DNA of 64,000 nt from Acanthosoma haemorrhoidale (taxonomy: Eukaryota > Arthropoda > Insecta > Hemiptera > Acanthosomatidae): NCBI GenBank assembly GCA_930367205.1, contig CAKNEZ010000023.1:124001-188000 (forward strand), in the 5' to 3' direction. Below the pieces are notes generated by a model that searched no databases, had not been told where the DNA came from, and saw only the letters and a program-made list of their open reading frames with translations. This document shows, piece by piece, positions 50,928 to 63,001 of the stretch. The position numbers and the translations under genes are program-made. Position 1 is the stretch's first letter; the number at the start of each line of letters is the position of its first letter.

Positions 50928-53900
50928 TCAGATTGTCTTTTTCTCCACTGCCGGATCCCGTCTACTCTGACTGGCGTTGGCGTCCACCTCTCTCAGCCAG
51001 TCCCAATCAGAGCCCAGCGACGACTGCAGGGCAACCTCGTCATCTTCCAGTGGCCTTCGAGCCTTCAAGCCTCGTCAACGGGCGGCATACTCTCTCTATC
51101 ATCCTGGATTTCCGCTTCGGTGTCATCATTCTGAGGTGGTGAGGGCATTGGTGTCATTACATCGATGATTTGTGGCATCTCACCGTCCCACCAGTTTCCT
51201 TCCGTATTGTCTCTCATCTCTGGCAAGCTATCACTGCATACTCGCCAGGGTCTTTGTAGTCCGGTGTAACCCTCCTGGCTCTTATATATTAGACCAGCGT
51301 CGCTCTTTGGCCCGGTGTCGTCCCTCAGACCGGGCGTCGTCCCTCAGACCGGCGTCGTCCCACAGACCGGCGTCGTCCCTCAGACCGGCGTCGTTCCTCA
51401 GACCGGCGTCGTACCTCGGTCCGGCGTTGTCCTCCTCTCTGCTATCTTCCACTCTCCATCCGATCTCCAGTAGGGCCGTATGGCTGCTCCTTCTTCGGGT
51501 GACCTAGCACTCCAGGCTGCATCTAGTGCGCCCGGTGTCTGTCCACTGTTCTCCTCCACTATCTGATACAGCTCCTCAGCTGTCTGCCTATGTCCCTGTA
51601 TGTCCAGCATGTTCTCTTCAGCCGCACTGTGTCTCTCTCTTCCGTTGGCATCCTGGTTCTCCTCTGCATCTTCCATATACGTCTGGCCCATTATCTCTTC
51701 TTCCTCTTCAGGCTGGGTTCCTGTCATGTCCTCTACTCTCTCCTCTGGCCTGCACCATCTCACGGGCCTGTGCGTCCTTCCCGAGAGATGCTCCATATAA
51801 ATACATCTCGACCACCCGATCGTTTCGCAGGTCATGATCCTTCTCATCTTCCTGAGGTATGATTGCGTGGTGAGATGTTTGAGCACTTTGTCGTTCGAGG
51901 GGTCCTATGTTCCAAGGGATCCAATGATTATTGCAGCCACGGTGACCTTCGAATATTGTCGCCGCATATATTCTCTGGTGCCCGCATATTTCCCTTCCTG
52001 CGTCACTCTGGCAGTGTGGAAGGCTTCGATCCGATTTTCGAAGGTGACGGTGGCGTCGATTATGATTGCCTCTTCTCCCTTAGCAAGTACCAAATCTGGT
52101 CTGAGGAGGCTATCGTCGACCACTGTATTCTTCCCTATAATCTGGTAACCTCGGTACCTGGCAGTCGCCTCAATCCTTTCCACCACGGCGTCGTGTCTTC
52201 GTTGCCGAAGGATGGTGTGGGTATTGCATTGTCCAATGACATGGGCAAGGCATTCATTGGCAAACCCACACCTCCTACATGCCTTGTCTCGTACGTTGAT
52301 GCCCCTCCTGCATCCATTCAGCAGCAATAGCTGGAGCCTTACTGTGGTTTCGTCAATGTTTAGAGATGGGAGGTCTTCATCAAAGGACCATTTGACCCCC
52401 ATTCGTCGCGACGCTTTTCGGCTCCTAGTCCAGTGGTCCGAGGCCTGTGATGTCCTTTGTCTCATGTCCGCAGTAGTCCCTCCTGACATGAAGTTCTCAA
52501 TGTCCGGTCCAATTCTTGGCAGCATCCTGGCAGTCGTCGTCCTCTTCAGGTCCTCCAGTGCCATCTTCCGCAGTTTCTCATCCCTGGAGGTGAGAAGCTT
52601 GTATGGCCCATCTATGAGGGCTAGGTCACTCTCCTCTGCTGCCAGTGGAAATCCACAAAGTCCCTCCGACCTAGCTCCATAAACGTACTCAATGGACGCC
52701 TCCTGTGGCACCCCCAGGGTCTATTGATATCCGCTCGGATGACCCTATCTACTTTTGTCCACTCCTGCTTGCTCACGTGTCCGTTCCGCATCACAAAATT
52801 AAGCGAGGGGAATACGAATGATTTCATAGCATCCAGCCGCTGCCATGGTGCTAGGCTTGAGTTCAAGATTCTCCTCGCTTTGCCGACAATTTCTTCGAGT
52901 TCCGCCCTCGGGCAGATTGCTCTAAAGCCAACAGGGTTCCCTAGGAAGGAATGGCTCTCCCCTTCCCGTATGACCTGTAGGGTTAATTCCCCTATTTGAA
53001 ACGAGGACTCTCTAATCCCGGTGGGCGCTAGTCCCGAGAGGTGCATCGTCCTGCACTTCCGAGCATTCACCTCGAGTCCAGTACGATACAGGGCTCCTAC
53101 TACTCTCTCCAGTCTTTCTTGTAGAGCTATTGGGCTTCTCGCTATGATGGTGAGATCGTCAGCATATGCCAACACCGCATGCTCCTCTTCTACGTCCATC
53201 AGTTTCACGATGTGGTCAATTGCGATTACGAATAATAGCCCGCTAAGCGGGCATCCATGTTTTATCCCCTTCTTGTTGTAGATGGGGCCTATAAGTTCGT
53301 TTGGGGAATCTACGGTGGTAGAAGTCCCTGTGTATAGATCTTTCACGATCTCTACTGTAGCTATTCCTGCTCCCTTCTTCTGTAGTGCCTGGATGATGCA
53401 GTCATGGGGGATGGATCCGAATGCATCGGAGACATCTAGCCATGCTGCACATAATTCCGTCCTGGTTCTTCTCGCTTCATTTATCCTATGCTGTATCACG
53501 AAGTTATGTTCAAATACTCCATCATGGGGCATGAAGCCTTTCTGGTGCTCCGACACCGTTTCCTCGATTCTACACCAGGACGATATCCGGTTTGCAATAA
53601 GTCCGGTGTAGATCTTATAGATCGTCCTGGATAGCGCAATCGGCCTCCAGTCACTCATCACGACAGGAGACCCCTTCTTTGGCATAAAAATAGTTCTCGC
53701 CCCTTTCCACCCGTCAGGTACTCTCCTGTGCCTCATACAGATGTTGCATATGATACACAGGGTTTTCGCTTTTGGATCTGTCTTCTTCCATCCGCGGTAA
53801 TCTATTTCATCCTCTCCTGGCGCTGAGTTCTCAAATTTCCTTAGGCGATCCTTGACCTCTTCAGGGGTGAAAGGGGCTATTTCGACCTCATTGCCTGCTG

Positions 53901-54960
53901 GCAATGACTGGGGTCCCAGTTTTGTGGTCTATTTCCTGCCAGATGTTCAGCTAGCTCTTCCGCTGGAATGTCGCACTTTGCTCCTGGTTCTGGCAGGATT
54001 AGCCGCTGGGCTTTCCTACGATTAAGCCGGTATATCCTTTGTATAGTCTTGTGGTCCGTATGGTCCGGGATTCTTCCTTGCTGCCCAACATTCCGCCTGG
54101 GTTGCTCTGTGATGTCGCAGGCGGCTCTAACATCCGCTATGAGCTCCTGCAGAAACCCTTCGAACTTGGCCCATGTGTTGCCGTTGATTGGCTGGGGGGA
54201 TATTGCCAACAGCTTCGGCCCATACTTCCGGGACAGTCCATCCTCTTCCAAGTCTTGCCTCTCTTCCTCTTCCATGTTCGACGCAGCATTGTTGATCCTA
54301 GGGGTGTTCACCGCAGGTGGATGGGGCCTCTCTTCTTCTGCCACATTCACTCCCGTGTACCGACTTTCCATACCTATCGGATGTTCTCCCTGATGCGCAA
54401 TATCTGCAAGCACTGAAATCCAGGGCCACGCATTCCCTGCTTCCTCTTTATCTTCAACGGGCACTCCTACTGCTGCCTCGTCCGCTGCCACTGCTGCTGC
54501 CGCTGGGGCTTGCTCGCCCACTCTTCCTGTTACTTCCTGGTGGCCCAGTATTGGGTACTCCTATCCTGGCTTCTGCTTCCTGTCTTCTAGGCGCCATGAT
54601 ATGAACAAGTGTATAGTGGTTCTGTAGGCCCTTGCCAGAGGTAAATTCCTCAGGGCATTTCGGGCATTTCAATATCTCTTCTCTTGGTGTGACGACGGGT
54701 TTCGCGACACCTTGAAGGCAAGGGTGGTGAGCTGCTCTTTTCGCATTGAACTTCGCCCTGCATATCGAGCAGATATGAGAGGTCCTAACTCCAGGGAGTC
54801 GGTGAGTCTTCTGTATATGGCGAAGGAGAGACTGCAGAGCCGACCCCTGGGTTTTCGTTATTAACTCCCTGCTGCATTCCCCTATAGGGCATCTAGCATA
54901 TGCTTGCCCACTTGCTGTAACCGGAAGCGGGTGAAAAGCTTTCATACAGTTACCTTCCAC
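50928..54960 (-). pseudogene. E5 ORF: C2H2 fingers, RT, CCHC, endonuclease, acidic tail; several frameshifts
   Basis: Start MEGNCMKAFHPLP at 54960. Fingers: CPIGEC, CSICRA...HPC and CPKCPEEF...HYTLVHI. Further frames (54521-53877, 53904-52621) give RIYRLNRRKAQRLIL, RPIALSRTIYKIYTG, QKGFMPHDGVFEHNF, AWLDVSDAFGSIPH, GCPLSGLLF and LAYADDLTIIA (YADD intact). 52711-51905 gives AAEESDLALIDG, CRRCGFANECLAHVIGQC and the endonuclease RPDLVLAKGEEAIIIDATV. 51886-51398 gives TCETIGWSRCIYMEHLSGRT and an acidic region. The tail carries DAG-like repeats and SLGSDWDWLREV before the stop near 50928. About four one-base shifts break an otherwise complete protein of roughly 1340 residues. Confidence 0.88.
51295..51440 (-). 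repeat. 18-bp minisatellite encoding DAG-x3 hexapeptides (E5)
   Basis: Plus strand: AGACCGGCGTCGTCCCTC repeated about seven times with small changes, the homologue of 31555-31682. Unit number differs between copies, showing expansion and contraction inside the ORF tail. Confidence 0.85.
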
Positions 54961-55240
54961 CGCATAATAGTTTCAAGCATCGGTTGTAGTCATCTTTATG
55001 TTTGAATTTGAATCAATAGTCTCTCTATTCACTGAATTGTCTATAAGGTCTCTGTAATACCAATGGAAATTGTTGAAAACCTATGACTGGTGGTTCACAA
55101 GGGTCACTATCCTACACTTTGTCACTTTTTCACCTGTTTTACGAACCACACTATTCACCACTGCCTCACAATTTCTCACACCACTAACCACCCAATTCAC
55201 TCACATCTACACAATATTCCAATAAAAACCACATAAATAC

Positions 55241-55633
55241 ATGTAAAGAAAATGTATTTCTTTAATTTGAATTAGCGAACCGCGCCAACGTAGATAATGC
55301 AGGCGTTGAAGAGAATGATACTAGCGTTATCAGCAGGGAGGTTACGTGAGGTGTTAGGCAAGCAGTGAAAGCAAGCTAAACTTAATATTTGACTTTAATT
55401 ATTTGTTGTTATAAAACAAACAGAATCGACAGGAGAATAAACATTGAATGTCGTTTCTTTGTTTTACAGGTATGAATTTAGATTTTATTTGTAAACCCGT
55501 AAAATAATTATCAATTAAAAGAAAATAAACTTTGTTTTACAGAGCAACACAACCTTGTTTTTCTGTCGTCCCTAAGAACCATTATAAAACGACATTCCCG
55601 TTTAAATTACAAGGGTTATAAGAAAATTATAAA
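55241..55633. other. Leader-like sequence before Gypsy copy B; no LTR recognised
   Basis: AT-rich sequence with TTTGTTTTACAG at 55470 and 55540 that could be splice acceptors of the Gypsy leader. No gene and no confident LTR are seen. Confidence 0.35.
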
Positions 55634-57290
55634 ATGGAAAAGCTACAATTCTGTTTCAAAGTAATCTCAACAACAAACGGAAAAAGTAATGTAATTGGCA
55701 TAACCTCGATAACTACCGAGGATGATAGAATTTTCAAAATCCCAGAAGAATTGCAAAATGCAAACCTCCATGAACAATTAATCACCACTAACGCTTTTAA
55801 GAAGGTAAAAGATTTGTTGAAAAAAAGGCACCACGAGCGTAATATCTGGATAAAATTGACAAAGGAAATCAAAGAAACTTATGTAGATGCAGAAGAAAAT
55901 TTACAATTTGATCACGTATACCTAGAAAATATCAAAACAGAAAGTATAACTGCTGGGCATGCAGACGTAAGTACTTTAAATACACTACTTAAAACATTAA
56001 TTGAAAATCCACGAGCCAACAATTTAAAACACATAACAGAGAAATTCATTATCGACAGATTCACAAGTAAAAATCCAAACCCAAGCCGATGGATGGAAAT
56101 TTTTGAACAAGAAAGCAATCGATTTAATATAAATGAAGACTCCCAAAAAGTTGGATTAGAATTATAATAGGAATAGGATAGAATAGAAAGTCCCTAATTG
56201 GATTAGACACAATAAAAGAATTTAAATTAATCCAGAATGAAAACCTCAAGATTTTTCAACAAAACGAGGAAAATGCTTATGAAGAAAAAAATTTAGTAAA
56301 TTTTAACGAGCACATAAAAGAAGAGAATTTTATAGCAAATATGGATCACTTATCAGATAATCAAAAATATGAAATAAACAAAACAATAGATACTTACAAA
56401 TCAGTATTCGCAATAGATAAATATGACGTAGGTACAGTAAATAAATATGAAGCACATATAGATCTATTGGTAGATAAATATTGTAGCAAGAGGCCTTACA
56501 AATGCAGCCTAGAAGACAGAACAGAAATAGGGGAACAAGTAACAAAACTATTAGATAAAAAACTCATTGAATAATCATACAGCCCTTTCGCAGCACCTGT
56601 AACACTAGCGTTTAAAAAAGGTGAAAATAAAAGAAGCAGATTATGCGTAGACTTCAGGGATATAAATAAAATAGTAATACCTCAAGCACAACCATTTCCA
56701 TTGATAGACGACTTAATGACAAAAACAAGAAACTGTAAATTTTTTACTACATTAGACATAAACTCTGCATTCTGGTCTATCCCTTTGCGTATTAAAGACA
56801 GACACAAAACAGGTTTTGTTACACAAGAAGGTCATTATCAGTGGACATGTTTACCTTTTGGGCTGAAAACAGCCCCAGCAATCTTTCAAAGAATCTTGAG
56901 CAATATATTAAGAAAAAATAAATGAACTCAATTTGTAGTAAATTTTATAGATGATTTACTAATATTTTCGAAATCATTTGAGGAACATGTGAAACATATA
57001 GAATTACTATTAGACGCAATAAAAAAAGAAGGATTCAGGCTAAAATTTACAAAATGCAAGTTTGCAGCAGAGTCTGCACAGTACCTGGGCCACACAATAG
57101 AAAATAATACGATAAAACCAATAAAAGATAATTTAATATCAGTAAAAAATTTTCCAATACCTAAGACTCAAAAAAACGTACGACAATTCCTCGGAAAGAT
57201 GAATTTCTATCACGAATATATTCCAAACTGTGCAATAATTTTAGATCCTTTACACAATTTACTCAGGAAAAACACTCAATTGAGGTCACA
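55634..57290 (+). pseudogene. Ty3/Gypsy fragment, 5' half (copy B)
   Basis: Gag-like frame 55634-56167 (MEKLQFCFKVIS..., ends KVGLEL) is followed after a probable deletion by the protease end and RT (56341-57290): LCVDFRDINKIV, FTTLDINSAFWSIPL, LPFGLKTAPAIFQ, NFIDDLLIFS, LGHTIENNTIKP and PKTQKNVRQFLGK. Stop codons interrupt at 56572 and 56923. It ends abruptly at LLRKN, where unrelated DNA begins. It is the same family as copy A, which covers the other half of pol. Confidence 0.9.
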
Positions 57291-60060
57291 ACATCCCCAG
57301 TTCACGAACTACAACCTTTTACGACTCCCTGTTCCATCTCAACTACACCTGGTCAATGACCTCTTGGAGTAAAAGTTTAAAGAATTACTGCTCCAGTTTG
57401 GTTTGAGTCTTGCCTAGAACGATGAGTTCACTGTCGCTTTGAAAGAGGGCCCGTTTTGATTTATTTCTTTTTATGTTTAATGCGTCTCTTTTTCTATCAC
57501 TCGATGGAACAAAAACCTCACATTTTTTTCAATCATGTAAAAGATAATCAGACTTAACTAAGAACTTGAGAAAGGTTAAAATTCAGAGAACGTCGGGTTA
57601 GTTAATATTACGGTGTAGACTTAATAACACATTTAACTTAAATCTGGGTTTGTCAAATATATCTTTCCAATTTATAATTTATTTATATTAAAATTTCTGA
57701 ACTAATTCACAACAAACATCAGCCTATTCTATTACTAGTGTTCCATCATTGCTAAATATATTTGGCATTGACAAGACTAGCGTTCTGCTCTTTGCTTCTC
57801 TGAAATCTTTGAAGTAGACAGTTCCGACAAATTATGCCCGAAGCCAAAATCGTGGAAATTCGATTAACTAATAAGATCACACATTTAATTATTTTAATTA
57901 GATGCATTCACTAATTAGTGATATAGTAACCTATCCAACCACCCTAATCCCGTAGCACAGTCATTGCACTGCACCACTCATCCCTATAATCCTCCTCGGA
58001 GACTAAAACGGTAGTGGCCACGTGACCTACGCATATACGTGACAGTGGGAGTCCTGGCAACGGCCAGCTTCTCCAATCATGTCCTGAGCGTATGTGGCTC
58101 TCGCGCTCTTGGCCAGCCTCTGGATTAAATACAAATTAAAATTTTATAATCACATTTATTTTTTAGCTTTGATTCTAAATAGTATTTAGTCGAATCAACT
58201 TTAAATTTAAAAAAACACATTTTTTCAGGATGTCAGTTATGATTATCCATTTCTTCAGCTCATTCACAAGGGTCGTCCATTTTTATTTTCTCTGATTTTT
58301 CGTCGATCATTGCACAGGAGTCCTCCCTCTCCTCAAGACAGAGGTATAGGCACGCAGGCGACCTAGTAGAAAAAGTACAGGTACGGTTCTATGATTACTT
58401 ATGAACTAGTCAAGTTGTTTTAGTTCGCCATAATATGCCTTTGTGTCCTCTTGTTAGCTATCATGTACAGCTTCGTAAATTCATACTAATAGTGAATTTT
58501 ACGAAATTAGTATTAAATTCTACTTCATAATGCTTCCCCTCCCCTAACATATACTTTAACCAGGCCCGTGAAAGTGACCACTTTATTATATTATATGTGT
58601 TTGTTTAAATTAATGCGCGTCTTACAATTTGAACCAAATTCGTGGATAAAATCATCCTTCATAGCAACACCTCACGTCAGGGCCTTGAAATGCTACATCT
58701 TGATGTTGTCGTACAAAAGGTAAATCACCGATCCAAGTTGTCTGGTCTCGTGCGTGTGATTTAGTTTGACCGATAACAGCTATGTCACTTCGAAACCAAA
58801 TAAAATCTTTGGGCTGCTCTCAGCCAGCCACTGCTGAGGAAGCATACTTTTTATATCGAGATTTTCTTATCGAAGATTTCGAGTCCTTCTGCACTCTCTC
58901 ACTATCCATCGTTGAAGTTTGGAACCCAGAACCAGCAATACCACAGATTTTTTTAACCAATACATCTTAATATTCGAGCTGCTCTCACATGTATCCTTCA
59001 AAAATCAGAATTTAAACATTTAAACAACTGGTGAAAATTCCTGCATTTTATGCCCTATTTATGGCCTGCGACAGTGGTTGTAAATTTCATTTAGCATGTG
59101 ATTAACCATTTTTTATATTATCTCGACTCGAAGAGTTCCCTATATGCCTCTATTCAGTAATTACTAGTAAGTAAGGTCAATTCATAGCAGCAAAGTGTTT
59201 CCAAACTTTCAAATGCAAAGCTTTCAAAGAAAAACAGCTAAAGAGCTATCTTTGTCAAACTCTCTCGATAGGTTATTGACTAGGCTAACGGGTGTACAAG
59301 GATGGCTCGGGTGTAAAGCGGACTTCCGGAGATCCATGGGGTCCATGGAACGATGCTCGCCCTGCCCACTATATAATGATTAATTACACACTGAGATCAA
59401 TACACCAGTTATTAGTTATTAATACAGTGCTCATGTTTGGTTTTTATATTGAATAATTAAATGCCATGAGTTGTAAAACAATGGGACTTTCATGTTAAAT
59501 TAGAAATTAGGGCTAGAAAACATTTTTTTAAATTGAAAAAAAAAACTTTAATCTTCTCACGCAGTGCATGCACATGCACATTAGCACGATACCCTCGATT
59601 GATTCATGGACTAACTACTAAATGCCTGGATCCGTGGCAGTGGCTAATGTAGGCCATCGGGTCTGTCATTATGCAAATGACGATGTGTTGCCAAGTGCAC
59701 TGTTAGTCTGTCCCCTGCGCAATGCACAGCCTATCTATGCATCTGTCAATAGCTATGCACAGAATGATACTTATCCTTGTATTACATGCATTATTGTTGT
59801 ATTATTTTCTTATATAGACTAGAAGGTCCGAGGATCTGTAGTCTCTGACTCCAGTTAGTTTATTATTACTTTTAAATATTAAAATTTGTTACAACTGTAC
59901 ATCTGTCTTGATAAATGAATTGAAAAAGAACATTTTATCTTGGAAATTAAATGTAAATTTTTTCTTTCCCCGATGATAAAAGCAAGTCTCATGAATAATA
60001 ATAAGTTTAGTGAATCAATTAATTACTGAGTAATATCAAAATTATAATAGAAATTTTATT
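57291..60060. other. AT-rich DNA without recognised genes
   Basis: Short frames here (for example 58782-58970 and 59622-59822) show no family features. One repeat unit at about 58054-58113 is shared with 61278-61337 (see that entry). The composition changes near 59560-59770 suggest further short repeats that I cannot classify. Confidence 0.4.
58054..58113 (+). repeat. Dispersed repeat, copy 1
   Basis: About 60 bases (AGTCCTGGCAACGG ... CTCTTGGCCAGC) match 61278-61337 at roughly 85 percent, with CTGAGCGTATGTGGCTCTCG identical in both. It may be part of a SINE or of an element 3' end. Confidence 0.6.
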
Positions 60061-60372
60061 GAATATTCTAACTACGATCCCATAAAAGGAGGAGTTCCAC
60101 AGGGTAGTGTCATGGGTCCCATCCGCTATAACCTATACACCGCTGATGTCCCCTCTACCCGCAATACCTTCTTGGCCACATTTGCAGATGACACTACCGT
60201 CTTGTCATCCCACCCAGACCCCGATATAGCATCCCATAACCTTCAAAAACACCTTGATGAGATCGAGCATTGGTGAAACCAATGGCGGATCAAAGTTAAT
60301 GAAACAAAATGTTCCCACATTACCTTCACCCTCTGCCGCAAGTCTTGTCCACCAGTTTATTTTAATTCCATT

Positions 60373-60530
60373 TGTAGGGACTGGAGGTATTAAGTATTGG
60401 TTAAATCTAGTCAACCTCTTTGTACTAGTAGGACCTCTTTGTAATTGAACTTTGTAGCGGAGTAGAGAGCATGTGAGAAGACTGTAGTAAACGATACTAA
60501 CCTCAATAAGTGTTCTGTTAATTACCCACA
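60373..60530 (+). repeat. LTR (plus orientation) of a CsRn1-like element
   Basis: 158 bp, TGTAGGGACT...TACCCACA. It is followed at once by a primer site TTGGTGACCCCGACGTGA, the tRNA-Trp type known from CsRn1-clade Gypsy elements. Confidence 0.9.
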
Positions 60531-60772
60531 ATTTGGTGACCCCGACGTGATTGTGATTGTGATTGTGATAATCCGACGTGATTTAATTCGACGTGATTTA
60601 ATTCGACGTGATCGAACTAAGTGATTCCCAGCATGGCGTCGCCGGCAGGAGAAAAATTTGAGGCTAACCTAGCGGACCAACCGGAGGTAACTAAAGTTTC
60701 AATTAGAATTCCTCCCTTCTGGACCGATAAACCTGAATTATGGTTTTATCAAATAGAAGCCCAATTCAAAAT

Positions 60773-60930
60773 TGTGGGTAATTAACAGAACACTTATTGA
60801 GGTTAGTATCGTTTACTACAGTCTTCTCACATGCTCTCTACTCCGCTACAAAGTTCAATTACAAAGAGGTCCTACTAGTACAAAGAGGTTGACTAGATTT
60901 AAACAATACTTAATACCTCCAGTCCCTACA
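60773..60930 (-). repeat. LTR (inverted copy) of the CsRn1-like element
   Basis: Reverse complement of 60373-60530 with one substitution (TTGGTT versus TTGTTT in LTR sense). Confidence 0.9.
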
Positions 60931-61277
60931 CATTCCTCTCCCTGTATCCGAGACAGTAGGGTACTTAGGCTTCCATCTCGACAAACGACTGACCTCGAGG
61001 CTAAAAAACAATAACTAAAGAGACACTTTGGTCAACTGTACAGACTACTTCAAACGACATCCCATCTCTCAATAGAAAATAAATTGCTAATATACAAAGC
61101 TATACTTAAGGCAATCTGGACCTACGGAATAGAGCTATGGGGGACAGCAAAAAAGTCAAGCTTATCCAATCCTTTCAATCAAAATTCCTGAGAACTATAG
61201 TAAATGGCCCCTATAACGTCAGCAACAAAACTCTTTATTACGATCTTAATATACCTTACATTCTTGAACTCATCAAG

Positions 61278-61337
61278 TCCTGGCAATGGCTGTTGCTCCA
61301 ATCAAGTACTGAGCGTATGTGGCTCTCGCGCTCTTGG
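61278..61337 (+). repeat. Dispersed repeat, copy 2
   Basis: Begins exactly where Jockey homology ends and matches 58054-58113. Its family is unknown. Confidence 0.55.
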
Positions 61338-63001
61338 TCAGCTTCCACTTGCTCGTATCCGGTGACGCGGCCCAAGACTCTGCTTCCTCTTTCGCATGCG
61401 AGGGAGGTGACAACCATGTGAATTTGGGAGGCTCTGGGCTGTTTGTATATACTGTACGAATGAGCGAGTGAATGAAAATTGTAAATATGGTATATTAAGC
61501 GTGGTCGAATGCTTTCAGTATCCAAGCCTTTAAACATCCTAAGAATTTAAAAATCAACTCTTAACAAAAAAATAAATATATTAAAAAAATCAATAATTGT
61601 GAAGTACAGTATATTTGGTCGTCTCTCTGTCAAGTGTAATACATACATTTTAATTTATGAATTAATATAAATTTAATGAAACAGAAAAAATATTTTTTTC
61701 ATTATTGTTGAAAATTGTCACTTAAAGAAATACTTATGTAAGTTACTTTAAGAACCATGTACAATCACGTCACACCTCCTCTATGTTTGGTTGCATCTGT
61801 GCCACAACTTGATTATCCAGCTACTGTTTCGTTTAAAAATAATATTACGTAAAATAAATTGGCCTCCTGTTATCTTTGCTTTAGGATTACGTTCGAGCCT
61901 AATAGCAGAATATATTCTTATAATGACTGATGATTGATGCAATATAAGTAAGAGATCCCTGAGGACGAAGTGTGGATAATGACCAGTACTAAATAGTATT
62001 CTGAAAAGTAATGGTCGTTATGAAAATCTAATTGGGTAGGGTCGTGAGGGACCGGGTCTATTGTGTGGGTTTCAATTCGCGATGCGAGGTCGAGACCGTC
62101 TGGGTCAGTCAACCGTGAATGGGCCTCAGAAAAAGGCATGAATGCCCGGACGTTAAACTCATTATACCACCGGGTTGTTTTTGTTTTGTTTTGATTTTTT
62201 TTTAGGGGGTTTTGAAAGTGTGTTTTATTTTCCCCAGCTCTCCTTTTAGTCAAAATATTGGGACGTCTGTTTTCGCCGATAGAGTGTTTTCTATGTCATT
62301 CGGTGGCCCGAAGGTGAGGCTCTACTTTCAAACTGGTACACGCCTATTGTCTTTTGTTTCAGTCTGTATGTATACACGGTTGTATTCAATGCATCACCAC
62401 TATTAAAACAAACTAAAATAAAATTCAAATTGTTCAAAAACAAACGTCTCAGAATCAGAAATAATTACACTTACTACAGCAGAATTTTCCAATTAAATAA
62501 CCCAGCCCTGAATCCACTAATTAAATAAATAGTAAATTACACTAACTATATCCACATGAGAACCAAAAAGATTTTGTATACATTGTAAAAGGTGTTTTTG
62601 GTGCCAAAGTATTTGGAGCTGATTTTATACGAGCTCAATCCTCTGAATTCAGATATGGCATTGGTTTTTGCCAAGGAGCTCGGATTTCTAAGATGTAACA
62701 TTTTAGTGAAATGTACACTACACTATTTTATGATAAATCCATGAATCGGGGAGAAAGGGGTGGGGGCGATGTGCGCGCCGCCCCCGGGTCAATAGTGCGG
62801 GGTGGGGAGGTATATCGACCCGCCACATACTGGCCGGCACCGCTCCCGGCTATCTCTTCCAACTGTCGTCTCTCCGCCACCTTCAGCCAGCGGGCTGATC
62901 ATCCATTCAAGAAATGTACCATGGATCAATGAGGGGAAATGACACATGGAATAGTAAACATAAAACCATATCATAACATATCAATAATAAGACCAATCAT
63001 T
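61338..63001. other. Mostly AT-rich DNA with unclassified repeat-like patches
   Basis: No certain gene. The minus frame 62253-61918 (WYNEFNVRAF, DPDGLDLASRIETH, PTQLDFHNDHYFSEYY) has the unbiased, ordered look of a dispersed repeat often seen in predicted proteins, but I cannot name it. A GC-rich patch at 62755-62900 (GCGCGCCGCCCCCGGG) stands out but shows no coding features. Confidence 0.35.

Larger units (their letters stand above)
50764..55240 (-). mobile_element. R2-like retrotransposon E5, 5' truncated
   Basis: ORF region 54960-50928 with 3' UTR to the boundary motif. Upstream of the ORF only about 280 bases of leader are recognisable (CACCACT-rich plus strand, like 23980-24100 and 44290-44400), ending near 55240 in unrelated DNA. 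It is the head of the minus-strand series. Confidence 0.8.
60373..60930. mobile_element. Tiny CsRn1-like element with inverted LTRs (probable autointegration product)
   Basis: Two 158-bp LTRs face opposite ways around 242 bases that contain the primer site and the first 50 codons of Gag (MASPAGEKFE at 60633, VTKVSIRIPPFW, ELWFYQIEAQF). The inverted LTRs differ at a single base. A 4-bp target duplication CATT flanks the unit (60369-60372 and 60931-60934), so it inserted as one piece. Inverted LTRs with a truncated interior are what self-integration of a linear cDNA gives. Confidence 0.88.
60061..61277 (+). pseudogene. Jockey-like non-LTR reverse transcriptase fragment, interrupted
   Basis: The frame before the insertion reads GGVPQGSVMGPIRYNLYTAD, TFLATFADDTTVLSSHPDPD and WRIKVNETKC (stop inside near 60275). 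After 60930 it resumes with PCIRDSRVLRL-type sequence in shifted frames and ends with the conserved SFQSKFLRTIVNGPYNVSN and DLNIPYI block. This order is typical of the RT C-terminal half of Jockey-clade elements. The 5' part is missing. It is broken by stops and by a small LTR element at 60373-60930. Confidence 0.85.

Noticed and set aside
18750..55240. Ribosomal DNA target for the R2-like elements
   Set aside because: No 28S or other rRNA sequence is recognisable at any junction.
61950..62160. Possible tRNA-derived SINE (B-box-like GTTTCAATTC)
   Set aside because: No matching A box at the right distance, no tail or target duplication found; left unclassified.
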